64,000 nucleotides of DNA from Roseovarius sp. THAF9. GTDB taxonomy: Bacteria; Pseudomonadota; Alphaproteobacteria; Rhodobacterales; Rhodobacteraceae. Within the stretch, counting starts at the first letter, position 1; each line of letters opens with the position of its first letter. Below are positions 34,399-42,446 of the stretch, in pieces. Both the position numbers and the translations under genes were made by a program. The notes under the pieces are model-generated. The model worked only from the letters and a program-made list of their open reading frames with translations. It was not told the origin of the DNA and made no database searches. The stretch covers positions 1,146,001 to 1,210,000 of the forward strand of contig NZ_CP045404.1 of the NCBI RefSeq assembly GCF_009363715.1, read 5' to 3'.

Positions 34399-35442
34399 GT
34401 GACAGGCGCACGCGGTTTGTTCAATCTTCGGTTTCGAGCGGGTGTCCGGATTTGCGCGGCGCTGACGCTCGGGGCGGGTGGAGCAATGGGTCAGACGCAA
34501 GGGGCAGAGCCGCTTCCCGAGCCACTGCCGGAGCCGCCGGTCACCGCGACGCCTCTCGAGGACTCTGCACCGGCGCAGGGCGGCGCCGGCATCGACGTGA
34601 CCGGGGCGGATGCGGACCGGGCCGATCCTGCCGCCAACGGCGCGGCGGATGACGAAGACCGTGCAACAACGGCGCAGGTGCCCGAGGCGGACGTGCTGCC
34701 CGAACCGGCGACGACGCGCAATGATCCGCTGCCACTGGACCAGCCCGGCACGGCGCGCCCTCTGCGGGACCAGATCGCCGCCTGTTACAACGGTGCGACA
34801 GGCTCCGACGGCGATGACGCGGTTACGATCAGCTTCGTTCTGGACAGTGCGGGCCTCTTGCGGGGTATCCCCCGGCACGTGGGCGACGAGGCGCAATCAG
34901 CGATTCACCGGCGGCTGTTTCTGGATGCCGTCGTGGCACTGGAAGACTGCGCGCCCTATACTGTCAGCGGAACCGAAACGACCTATGAGGCGACGTTCAC
35001 GCCTGAAACGGTGGGCACGGTCAACATCGTCGAGTCCGCCCCGCTGGTGACGGAGCCGGAGGTTCTGGGCACGGCGCGGGTGGATCCGACGGCGCTTGCG
35101 ACCGAAGAGATCGAGGCGGCGCTGGACCTGTCGCGCAGCGAGCGCCGCGAGATCCAGAACCGCCTGCGCCTGGTTGAGCACGATCCCGGCGGCGCAGACG
35201 GCGTCTTTGGACCGAATACCCGCACGGCGATTACGTCGTGGCAGGCGGAGCAGGGCTTCCCGGTCAGCGGATATCTCGACGATTTTCAACTGACCGCCCT
35301 TCGCGAGCAAAGCGAGACCGAGTACCAAGCGTTCCTGCAAACTCAGCCCAAGCCGAAGCCCAAACGCAAGGCCAAGCGCGTGCGGGTCTGCAAGCGCGGG
35401 GTGTTCGGCGTGCTTTACGATTGCCGTTTCGTCTGGCGCTAG
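34399..35442 (+). CDS. Peptidoglycan-binding domain protein, exported
   Basis: About 347 residues. GTG 34399 is favoured by GGAGG eight bases upstream (34386-34390), although ATG 34384 is in frame and overlaps that site. After a leader, residues 20-110 are Pro/Ala/Glu-rich and disordered. A middle domain with two Cys (AACYNGA, EDCAPYT) resembles a TonB-C-like fold seen in cell-envelope proteins. Then a PG_binding_1 domain (EIQNRLRLVEHDPGGADGVFGPNTRTAI) and a basic tail with KPKPKRKAKR end the protein. Likely an envelope protein; exact role unknown. Confidence 0.82.
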   Translation: MTGARGLFNLRFRAGVRICAALTLGAGGAMGQTQGAEPLPEPLPEPPVTATPLEDSAPAQGGAGIDVTGADADRADPAANGAADDEDRATTAQVPEADVLPEPATTRNDPLPLDQPGTARPLRDQIAACYNGATGSDGDDAVTISFVLDSAGLLRGIPRHVGDEAQSAIHRRLFLDAVVALEDCAPYTVSGTETTYEATFTPETVGTVNIVESAPLVTEPEVLGTARVDPTALATEEIEAALDLSRSERREIQNRLRLVEHDPGGADGVFGPNTRTAITSWQAEQGFPVSGYLDDFQLTALREQSETEYQAFLQTQPKPKPKRKAKRVRVCKRGVFGVLYDCRFVWR

Positions 35443-35677
35443 GCATACTGGAACATCACTCATCCTAAGCTCCGGGGGCAGTACCTGGGCCAATGCCACC
35501 GTCCTGACGGGAAACAGCGGGCGGGGCAGTTTTTGCGGGAACTGAATTTGGGCATCGGCGTTATATCCGCGATACAAGAAAGCCAAAGATGCATCACAGA
35601 CAATCTGCAAGATTTCCTGGCCCGGCTCCGCGCCTCGAATTTTGGGACGGATCCTTTACATTGGCCGGTGGTGGTGA
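35443..35677. other. Intergenic stretch without a supported gene
   Basis: No reading frame here has a credible start, ribosome site and codon pattern together. A short open stretch on the plus strand (35533 on) runs through and out of frame into the ExoD gene. I see no hairpin terminator or repeat. Confidence 0.5.
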
Positions 35678-36295
35678 GTGCTCGGAAGACTGCGCACCGT
35701 GACCCGCACCACCGAAGTATCGAGTGCCCATCCTCTGATGGACGTGATCGAAAGGATCCGGTCGGTGGCCGACAAGCCGGAGGTTTCCCTGGGTTCGATC
35801 CTGGAGGCCGCCGGGCAGGCCGGGGTTCTGCCCCTGATTTTCGTGCCAGCGCTGATCGCGGCGACGCCACTGTCGGGGATACCGGGTGTGTCGATGGTTT
35901 GCGGTATTCTGATAGCGCTGTTCTCGGTCGAATTGATCCTGGGGATGAAGGAGTTCTATCTGCCGGGCCGGCTGAAGCGAAAGACCATCGATGGCGACAA
36001 GCTTGACCACGCGATGGCACGGATCACGCCGGTGATGGAGTGGATCGAGCGCCATACCGGTCAACGCCTTTCTTTTCTATTTCACCGCCCGTTGATGTGG
36101 GTGCCGCAGGGGATCTGTCTGCTGAGCGGGATGGCCATGCCGTTTCTTGAGTTTATCCCGTTCTCGGGGTCGATTGCGGCCACGGGCGTTTGCCTTCTTG
36201 TGATGGCGATGCTGACCCGCGACGGCTTGGTTTTCCTGTTGGCGATGCTGCCCTACGCGGTGGGCGCGGGGCTTCTGGCCCGGTTCCTGCTGTGA
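35678..36295 (+). CDS. exoD: ExoD-family exopolysaccharide synthesis membrane protein
   Basis: A 205-residue protein. Residues 18-60 (HPLMDVIERIRSVADKPEVSLGSILEAAG) and the hydrophobic pattern GVLPLIFVPALIAATPLSGIPG match ExoD. Four hydrophobic segments in all, with RPLMWVPQGICLLSGMAMPFLEFIPFS conserved between. GTG 35678 is taken as start; a downstream GTG is possible. Function in polysaccharide production is known only genetically for the family. Confidence 0.85.
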   Translation: MLGRLRTVTRTTEVSSAHPLMDVIERIRSVADKPEVSLGSILEAAGQAGVLPLIFVPALIAATPLSGIPGVSMVCGILIALFSVELILGMKEFYLPGRLKRKTIDGDKLDHAMARITPVMEWIERHTGQRLSFLFHRPLMWVPQGICLLSGMAMPFLEFIPFSGSIAATGVCLLVMAMLTRDGLVFLLAMLPYAVGAGLLARFLL

Positions 36296-36675
36296 GGTGG
36301 CCGGCGGTCCTATTGCCGTTTTTTGCGCTGGGCGACTGGTACGCTCCGCAATCGGTTCTGGATCCGGCGGGGCGCGACGCCGAGGTGCTGGTGACGCTTT
36401 TCTAGTTGATGCTTGGTGGGGCCCGGGTGTTGTGGGTGGCGCTGAACTTGCTGATCTATTTTGTGACGAAGATTGTGCCGCGCCCGCTGAATGCGCATGC
36501 GGCCGAAGCGCTGACCATTGGGGGCGGCGTGGTTGTGCCGGTAATCCTGCGGTCGATCCTGCTGGCCTATGCGCTGAGCGAGATGCCCTGGCAGCGCGAC
36601 AATGGCGAGGGGGTGCGCGTGTAGGTCACTGGCCACCAGTTCTGGGCACGCGCGAAAGCGGGATCATGTAAGAGG
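36292..36675 (+). pseudogene. Cytochrome c oxidase subunit II remnant (coxB-like)
   Basis: One frame encodes, in order, PQSVLDPAGRDAEVLVTLF, a stop, a hydrophobic hairpin (VLWVALNLLIYFVTKIV, VVVPVILRSILLAYAL), another stop, then VTGHQFWARAK. This order matches alternative cytochrome c oxidase subunit II proteins, where the first stop would be Trp (LFW; TAG at 36403-36405) and the last piece leads into the copper domain. The lipobox position reads LGDWY instead of an LGGC-type motif. The CuA domain is absent. It overlaps the exoD stop (GTGA). Confidence 0.75.
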
Positions 36676-36677
36676 TG

Positions 36678-37070
36678 ATGAGCCAGCTTCCCAATGCATC
36701 GGTCGAGCGGCTGACCCGGAATTTTGGTGGCGCCGCGCCCGAGGGCACGGCGCCGGAGCGGTCGGAGCTGGCCGCGGAAGTCCGGGTTTTGGCTTTTGCC
36801 GAGGGCGGCGCGCAAAGCGTGCCGGCGTGTCGGGCCTGTTACGGGCCGCAGAGCGCGCCGATCAATCCGGCCTTTCCGTCGCGAGCCGGACAGCACGCGC
36901 CCTATGTTGCCCAACACCTGACGCTGTGGCGTGAAGGCAACCGCGGCAGGGGCCGGGCGGCGGAGTTGATGTTCAAGGCCTCGAAGGATCTGACGGATGA
37001 AGAGATTGCGGCGCTGGCGGCGCATTATTTGGGTCTGGAGCCCGCAAAGCTTGACGATACGGGGGAGTAG
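36678..37070 (+). pseudogene. Degenerate cytochrome c gene (haem His replaced by Tyr)
   Basis: A 130-residue frame ending in a recognisable class I cytochrome c: VPACRACYGPQSAPINPAFPS, then RAGQHAPYVAQHLTLWREG and LTDEEIAALAAHYLGLEP. The haem motif is CRACY where CxxCH is needed, explained by a single CAC-to-TAC change at 36841. There is no signal peptide. With the adjoining coxB remnant it looks like the decayed end of an oxidase operon of the coxMNOP kind. Confidence 0.75.
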
Positions 37071-37398
37071 GCTGGCTCTGTCGGTCTCTGCGGTCTTGTT
37101 TGGGCAGGTCCATCAAAAACCGTGTATCGCACGAACGACAGCTTGAAACTACGGTCGCATTTCGGCGTCGACGCAAACACGCGCCGCCCCTTGACGTAGC
37201 CTGCACGCGGTTTCCGTAACCAGGCTCGTGGACCGCGCGTACAGCCGCGTTGTGTGGCACGTCCGAAACACGTTTTGCCAGAGCCTTCTATACAATTGCG
37301 CGAAGAGCATGGGCCTCTTAAGACGGTACATAGGCGCTTCTCGCGTATGCAAGCGGAGACGCTTCTCGCGTATGAAATATGAATTTCGGGGATTTTTC
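37071..37398. other. Non-coding stretch with a 15-bp direct repeat
   Basis: I see no gene here. CGCTTCTCGCGTATG occurs at 37335-37349 and again at 37360-37374, a 25-bp period, just upstream of the protease gene. It could be a regulator half-site pair or chance; there is no third copy. Confidence 0.45.
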
Positions 37399-38472
37399 AT
37401 GTGCCAGATTTGCGCCGAGTTCCGACCCTATGCAAGCAGCTGTGATTATGACGGCCTTGGCCTTGATGATGCAGGGCAGGCCGCACCGGCGGCAAATAAC
37501 GTGCAGCCCTCTGCCGATCTGACCGATGGCTTTACCGACGCTGAGTTCGACGCTTACCTCGAGACGGTGTTACGAGCCAATGACTTCTCGTATTCAACGT
37601 GGCCGTTTACACCTTCGGCCGGCCCGGTCCAGCTGACATACAGCTTTGAAACCGGTCCCACCGCTGATTTCCCCTGGAGCAATGTGGGGGGCGGATTCTC
37701 GGCCTATACAGCTGCAGAGGAAGCCGCCGTTCGGCGTGCGCTGGAAGAGTTCGAACGGGTCATCAATGTCGAGTTTGTCGAGATCGCGCCCGGAGGTGAT
37801 GCGGATATCGCATTCTTTCAGGCCGGCGATCTGAACACCGATGTCTCGGCGGTCTATGGCGGGCGCGGGCGCTGGCAGTATAGAGGCGATCAATGGGATG
37901 GCGCCGTGATATTCAATTCGGCGCGCGACTTGTCGCAAGACCGCGAATTCGACCTTATCCTGCACGAAATCGGGCATAGCCTGGGGCTGCGCCATCCGGG
38001 CAATTACGACATCGGCGGCAACAACCCGAGCGGTCCGTTTTTGCCTGAGGCGTTGGACAATGATCAGTACTCGATCATGTCCTATTCCAATAACGCGATA
38101 GGCAATCAGGAAAGCCGCGAACTGATGCTGTTCGATATTGCAGCCCTTCAAGAATGGTGGGGCGCAAATGCATCTTACGCAACGGGTGATGATGTCTACA
38201 CCGCGCGCGGCGAGAACCGATTTCATGTGATCTGGGATGCCGGCGGCACCGACATGATCCGGCACTTGAACGGTCCTGCGCGTATCGATCTGAGGCAAGG
38301 GGCGTTTTCCACCTTTTCGGGCGTCACGGAGTTGGTGATCGGTGTCCGTCTTCAGAGTTTTTCGGACAAGTCGTTTGTTTTGGTAACGGAGGCTCTGGTT
38401 CGGTTTCTGTTTGAGTTTAGGCGACCGCGGCTTTGTGCTGCAACCGGCGCTTTCGGATTGTCTGTTTCTTGA
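37399..38472 (+). CDS. M10-type (serralysin-like) metalloprotease, truncated by IS
   Basis: About 357 residues from ATG 37399 (MCQICAEFRPY, an N-terminus I associate with this group; an in-frame ATG at 37372 is possible). The zinc motif HEIGHSLGLRH and Met-turn SIMSY are intact, so the catalytic domain could fold. The IS3-family element starts near 38363, so the last 37 or so codons come from IS sequence and the usual C-terminal RTX calcium repeats and type I secretion signal are missing. Probably not exported. Confidence 0.82.
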   Translation: MCQICAEFRPYASSCDYDGLGLDDAGQAAPAANNVQPSADLTDGFTDAEFDAYLETVLRANDFSYSTWPFTPSAGPVQLTYSFETGPTADFPWSNVGGGFSAYTAAEEAAVRRALEEFERVINVEFVEIAPGGDADIAFFQAGDLNTDVSAVYGGRGRWQYRGDQWDGAVIFNSARDLSQDREFDLILHEIGHSLGLRHPGNYDIGGNNPSGPFLPEALDNDQYSIMSYSNNAIGNQESRELMLFDIAALQEWWGANASYATGDDVYTARGENRFHVIWDAGGTDMIRHLNGPARIDLRQGAFSTFSGVTELVIGVRLQSFSDKSFVLVTEALVRFLFEFRRPRLCAATGAFGLSVS

Positions 38473-39397
38473 TCTCCTCTCTCATTTTCAGGATCGTCCG
38501 ACCCCGACCGTGGTAGACGTCAGCCGGCGTCAGGTTATCCAGGCTCTCGTGGTATCGCCGAGTGTTGTAGTATCCGACGAAGTCGCCGATCTGGCGTTCA
38601 AGATCCCCCGGCAGATAGTAGTTCTCCAGCAGAACCCGGTTCTTCATGGTCTGGTGCCAGCGTTCGATCTTGCCCTGGGTCTGTGGGTGGTGCGGCGCTC
38701 CGCGGACGTGATCCATACCTTTGGTATCGAGGTAGTCGGCCAGGTCGGCCGCAACGTAGGACGAGCCGTTGTCGCTGAGCAGCCGGGGCTTGTGAACGAC
38801 TGTCGCATGAGCACAGCCCGAGGCCTCCAGCGCCAGATCCAGCGTGTCCGTCACATCCACGGCCTTCATTGTCGTGCAGAGCTTCCACGCGATGATGTAG
38901 CGGCTGTAATCGTCGAGGATCGTGCTGAGATAGAACCAGCCCCAACCGATGACCTTGAGATAGGTGAAGTCGGTTTGCCAGAGTTCGTTGGGCCGAGTTG
39001 TCTTGTCCCGGAACTCATCGGCGGCACGGATCACCACATGGGCCGGAGCCGTGATCAGGTCCTGGGCCTTGAGAATGCGGTATGCCGAGGACTCAGATAC
39101 AAAATACCGTTTCTCATCGGTGTATTTGACCGCCAATTCCCGTGGCGTCAGATCCTCATGATCCAGCGCGAACTCAACGAAGGCGTCGCGGATCTCGTCC
39201 GGGATGCGGTTCCACACCGCCCGAGGCCGCGGGGACGTGTCACGCAAAGCGTCAACGCCGCCATCGGCCCACCGCGCATACCACTGGTAATAGGTGCTGC
39301 TGGGAATGCCGAGCATGGTCAGGGTCCGCCTGACCGGCAAATGCGAGGCTTCGACTGTCCGAATGATCTCGAGCTTCTCCGAGGCTGGGTATCTCAT
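38417..39397 (-). CDS. IS3-family transposase OrfB (integrase core)
   Basis: A 326-residue rve-type transposase. Catalytic triad: Asp in LWQTDFTYLK, Asp in LLSDNGSSY, Glu in QGKIERWHQTMKNR. An N-terminal HTH_21-like region (PRELAVKYTDEKRYFVSESSAYRIL) precedes it. ATG 39397 overlaps the OrfA stop by 4 bases, and the frame is -1 relative to OrfA, so OrfAB fusion by slippage is likely. Confidence 0.93.
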   Translation of the reverse strand: MRYPASEKLEIIRTVEASHLPVRRTLTMLGIPSSTYYQWYARWADGGVDALRDTSPRPRAVWNRIPDEIRDAFVEFALDHEDLTPRELAVKYTDEKRYFVSESSAYRILKAQDLITAPAHVVIRAADEFRDKTTRPNELWQTDFTYLKVIGWGWFYLSTILDDYSRYIIAWKLCTTMKAVDVTDTLDLALEASGCAHATVVHKPRLLSDNGSSYVAADLADYLDTKGMDHVRGAPHHPQTQGKIERWHQTMKNRVLLENYYLPGDLERQIGDFVGYYNTRRYHESLDNLTPADVYHGRGRTILKMREEIKKQTIRKRRLQHKAAVA

Positions 39398-39768
39398 GCG
39401 TCGTCCTCCCCATCCCCGAACGTGCTTTTTTTGAGCAGCCTGTTCTCCAGTGTCAGCTCCGCGACCACTTCTTTCAGCGCGGCTGCCTCAGAGCGCAGTT
39501 CCTTGACCTCGGGAGCTGTCGCCTGACGGGCTGTGTCACCCGCCAGCCGGTTCTTCCCAGCCTCAAGAAACTCCTTCGACCAGCTGTAATAAAGGCTCTC
39601 AGCGATCCCTTCACGACGGCACAGGGCCGCTATGCTTTCTTCGCCCCGCATCCCGGCAAGCACGATGCGGATCTTCTCCTCCGCCGAGTAGTGCTTGCGG
39701 GTCTTACGCTTGATACCCCTAACAAGCTTGTCAGCAGCATCCTTGGATGTTCCGGATCTCTTGTTCAT
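39394..39768 (-). CDS. IS3-family transposase OrfA
   Basis: A 124-residue HTH_Tnp_1 protein (RKHYSAEEKIRIVLAGMRGE, LCRREGIAESLYYSWSKEF) with a C-terminal leucine zipper (EVKELRSEAAALKEVVAELTLENRLLKK). Near its end the coding strand has seven A (39432-39426), a classical slippery run for -1 frameshifting into OrfB. Confidence 0.92.
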   Translation of the reverse strand: MNKRSGTSKDAADKLVRGIKRKTRKHYSAEEKIRIVLAGMRGEESIAALCRREGIAESLYYSWSKEFLEAGKNRLAGDTARQATAPEVKELRSEAAALKEVVAELTLENRLLKKSTFGDGEDDA

Positions 39769-39862
39769 CTTCGCTCCATTATGGCTTCGATGAACCAGAA
39801 ATCCTCCGTTCCTCAAACACCTAAATCTGTCCGGTAGGTGCTGACGTTAGACAGGACAGATC

Positions 39863-40294
39863 ATGCACCACCAACACGACGACACGCTTGAAGACCTGAT
39901 TTTCGAAGCGCTTCAAAAAGCCCGGTCTTTTGTTGCAGCGCTCAATATCGCGGCCCTTTCGAGCAATTCCCAAGATGGCGCATTCATAAGCCGATGCGTC
40001 TCGCAAATCGAGACCGGACGCGTTCTCGACGACGATGTCGAAGGCGTTCTCGATGCCGTCCGCAAGATCCTCTGCAGGGAAATCGAAGAGGAAACTTTCG
40101 AAACCCGGCCGGTCTTCGACGGCTATCACGATCCGGAATTTGGCGATGTCGGTACTGTCCTGGAAATTCCGGTTCGGACAGTCCGTGGAGACGACCTGAG
40201 CGAGAGTCTCACGCGGCTCGATGCGCTTGTTTCTGCGCGGTACGCCGCACTCGATCGGTTATGCGCAGAGAGAGAAGTCCGAAAAAGGATATGA
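39863..40294 (+). CDS. Hypothetical protein next to IS3 element
   Basis: A 143-residue acidic, mostly helical protein with no signal peptide or membrane segment. It is preceded by AGGACAG and followed by a strong terminator, which supports a real gene. Features such as RVLDDDVEGVLDAVRKILCREIEEE and TRLDALVSARYAALDRL suggest two amphipathic helices. I recognise no family. Confidence 0.65.
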   Translation: MHHQHDDTLEDLIFEALQKARSFVAALNIAALSSNSQDGAFISRCVSQIETGRVLDDDVEGVLDAVRKILCREIEEETFETRPVFDGYHDPEFGDVGTVLEIPVRTVRGDDLSESLTRLDALVSARYAALDRLCAEREVRKRI

Positions 40295-40303
40295 GAGCAA
40301 GAC

Positions 40304-40334
40304 CTGCCGCGCGAAAGCGCGGCAGATTTTCTCT
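40304..40334 (+). terminator. Intrinsic terminator
   Basis: A 9-bp perfect stem CTGCCGCGC / GCGCGGCAG with a GAAA tetraloop is followed by ATTTTCTCTT. It ends the transcript of the gene at 39863. Confidence 0.93.
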
Positions 40335-40510
40335 TCTGGCAACAGGCACCAATAGGAGCTGCCACTGTACGCTGTTTTTCCAAGCCTTACTCACGGCCCA
40401 GAGCTGCTGTTCAACCAAAAGCAAAATGCAGCTGCGCGGAATGTCTGGACCGGCCATTCGCTGCACGCGCGAAGCCGAGGTGATCATCGAAGTTCTCGCG
40501 CCTTCTCTTC

Positions 40511-42064
40511 CTACCCTCGGAAGTGCCGAAAGACTTTCGGATCGACAGTTGCGGCGGCGAGCAATCCGCCCCAAAGCGCGCCCGGGATTCCGGGGCTCAA
40601 TACGTCCTGACCCGCAAGGTAGAGGCCCGGGATGGGGGTCTTGGCCCGCAGCCCATCACACATGACCCGTTCCGGCGTCACGTCGAGGCCATAAAAAGCG
40701 CCCTTGCGATGCCTCGTAAATGTAACGGTGGAGAGTGGCGTGGCGAGTTCGCGGTATACGACAAGCTTGGCGAGCTCTGGGAAATGGCGCTCGAACATCG
40801 TCATCAGGGTTTTCTCTGCGCAGCGCTTGAAAACAGCGTAATCGTCGCCACGCGCTCCCATCAGCGTATCTGCCCATTGATCAACGTTGGCCCAGTCGGC
40901 CCAGACCAGCAACTGACCCGTGTGTTGCCGCCTTGGGCCAGGGTCGTGGGTCGGGTCTTTTAGCGATCCGAATGACACGGTCATGTGGGGTGGATCGCCG
41001 TCTGGCGCGTCAGTCCAGACGACATCAGTTTCACCGGTTGGAAAGATCCAGTGGTTCGCTTTGGTCGCGCCGGCGGCCTCGATATCGCCTTCGAAGCCAA
41101 GGAACAGGGTAAAATGCGCGATGCTTGAGGGCAGCGCGCGGATTTCGGCCTTCCAGTCCTCATGGCCGCAATCCTTGGGCAAAAGCGCATCTATTGTTTC
41201 CCGAGCACCGATATCGGACAGCACCAATTTCGCCCGGATCTCTGAGCCGTCCTCGGCCCGGACACCGACGACAGCGCCGCCTTCGAACAGCAACTCTGTG
41301 ACGCGGACGCCGGCGCGTGTTTCGCCGCCATGTTTGGCAATGGTCGGGATAATGTGACTGGCAAAGGCGGCGCTGCCGCCCATCGGATACCAGGACCCGC
41401 TTACGAGGTAGGAGGCGGCGATCAGCGCATGCATCGCGAAACTCGCCTTGCTGGGACGTCCGCCATAGTCACCCCATTGCGCCGACATCACAGCGGCAAG
41501 CTCAGGATCATCTGTGAGATCGTCGATGACCTCCTGGGTCGTCCGGGAGATCCATTTCGCGTTCGCGCGCCTGTGCCACCAGTGCAGCACGTCGCCCGCA
41601 ATCTCGGGCATCGCGCGGGTCGACGTGGCTTTCATGACCGTCTTGCGGCCCTCTCGAAGTGCCTCGATCCAATCCTCGATGGCCTTGGTTTCGTTCGGGA
41701 AGCGATCCTTGAGGTCCCGTTCCTGCGCTTCGTAGGGACGCGAGAGCGTCAGCGGCTCGGACGATCCCATGTGAAGGACGTCATAGATCGCGCCCAGCGA
41801 CGAGAACTCCATGGGCGTATCGCAAAGCCAATCGACAAGCATGCGCTCGCGATCGTCCGGGGACATGCAACTCAGGTAATGCAGGCCGACGTCCCACGTG
41901 AACCCGTCGCGGGAGAAGCTGTGCGTCTGCCCACCGATTGTTTGGTGCTGCTCAAGCAACAGCACTTTGTGCCCGACTTTCGACAAAGCGGCGGCCGCGG
42001 CCATCCCGCCCATGCCGGAGCCGATGACGATAGCATCCCAGGGATCACTCACAGTCTGTTGCAT
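40511..42064 (-). CDS. FAD-dependent oxidoreductase, phytoene desaturase / retinol saturase-like
   Basis: A 517-residue flavoprotein with dinucleotide site AIVIGSGMGGMAAAAALSKVGHKVLLLEQ, the CrtI/RetSat continuation GGQTHSF and the C-terminal GLYLAGQDVLSPGIPGALWGG. Start ATG 42064 has GGAGG six bases upstream. Family members act on isoprenoid or fatty-acid-like substrates. It ends a three-gene unit with the SnoaL-like and lactonase-like genes; carotenoid genes are absent, so a different lipid substrate is likely. Confidence 0.85.
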   Translation of the reverse strand: MQQTVSDPWDAIVIGSGMGGMAAAAALSKVGHKVLLLEQHQTIGGQTHSFSRDGFTWDVGLHYLSCMSPDDRERMLVDWLCDTPMEFSSLGAIYDVLHMGSSEPLTLSRPYEAQERDLKDRFPNETKAIEDWIEALREGRKTVMKATSTRAMPEIAGDVLHWWHRRANAKWISRTTQEVIDDLTDDPELAAVMSAQWGDYGGRPSKASFAMHALIAASYLVSGSWYPMGGSAAFASHIIPTIAKHGGETRAGVRVTELLFEGGAVVGVRAEDGSEIRAKLVLSDIGARETIDALLPKDCGHEDWKAEIRALPSSIAHFTLFLGFEGDIEAAGATKANHWIFPTGETDVVWTDAPDGDPPHMTVSFGSLKDPTHDPGPRRQHTGQLLVWADWANVDQWADTLMGARGDDYAVFKRCAEKTLMTMFERHFPELAKLVVYRELATPLSTVTFTRHRKGAFYGLDVTPERVMCDGLRAKTPIPGLYLAGQDVLSPGIPGALWGGLLAAATVDPKVFRHFRG

Positions 42065-42446
42065 CACGAACCTCCGTTGGTTGACCGGGAACGATGTCCC
42101 AGACCTCTAAAACTCGATCCGCCACGATGCGCCAAACCACCACGACATCGACCGTCACACTGCGGCCTCCCAGGGTAAGCGTGTTGCGCGACTGGACGAC
42201 GACCAGTTCCGGGCCGACCGGAGTGGCAGAGACCGGCTCGATCCGGAACGTCCCGCGGGATTTCTCGGCAAGGGCCGCGAAGAAGGCGCCGATGGCTTCG
42301 CGTCCGACATGGTCGCCCTGCAATTCCGGCAGATTGGGATTGAAGTAGTGCCAGACGGCGTCCTCCGCGAAGAGTGGCGCCGAGGCTGCCATGTCGCTCG
42401 GATCGAATTGCCGCAGCACGGCGATGGCTGGATGGTCTTCGGTCAT
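42045..42446 (-). CDS. SnoaL-like / NTF2-fold protein
   Basis: A 133-residue cone-fold protein with MAASAPLFAEDAVWHYFNPNLPELQG and IVADRVLEVWDIVP, matching limonene epoxide hydrolase/SnoaL-like domains. It overlaps the upstream gene by ATGA and the downstream gene by 20 bp. Could be an isomerase or cyclase for the substrate handled by the neighbours. Confidence 0.82.
   Translation of the reverse strand: MTEDHPAIAVLRQFDPSDMAASAPLFAEDAVWHYFNPNLPELQGDHVGREAIGAFFAALAEKSRGTFRIEPVSATPVGPELVVVQSRNTLTLGGRSVTVDVVVVWRIVADRVLEVWDIVPGQPTEVRDATDCE

Larger units (their letters stand above)
38363..39833 (-). mobile_element. IS3-family insertion sequence
   Basis: Two overlapping transposase frames lie between imperfect inverted ends beginning CGGACA (38363 on and 39833 inward; both continue with AACGGAGG and CTCTGGTTC/TTCTGGTTC). 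I could not identify a target duplication, so the exact ends are uncertain by several bases. It cuts the protease gene on its left. Confidence 0.78.

Noticed and set aside
35533..35677. Possible small gene in the gap before exoD
   Set aside because: No ribosome site, and the frame continues out of phase inside exoD without a family match.
37335..37374. Short direct repeat as a start of a CRISPR or iteron array
   Set aside because: Only two 15-bp copies with a 10-bp gap were found, and no replication or cas gene is near.
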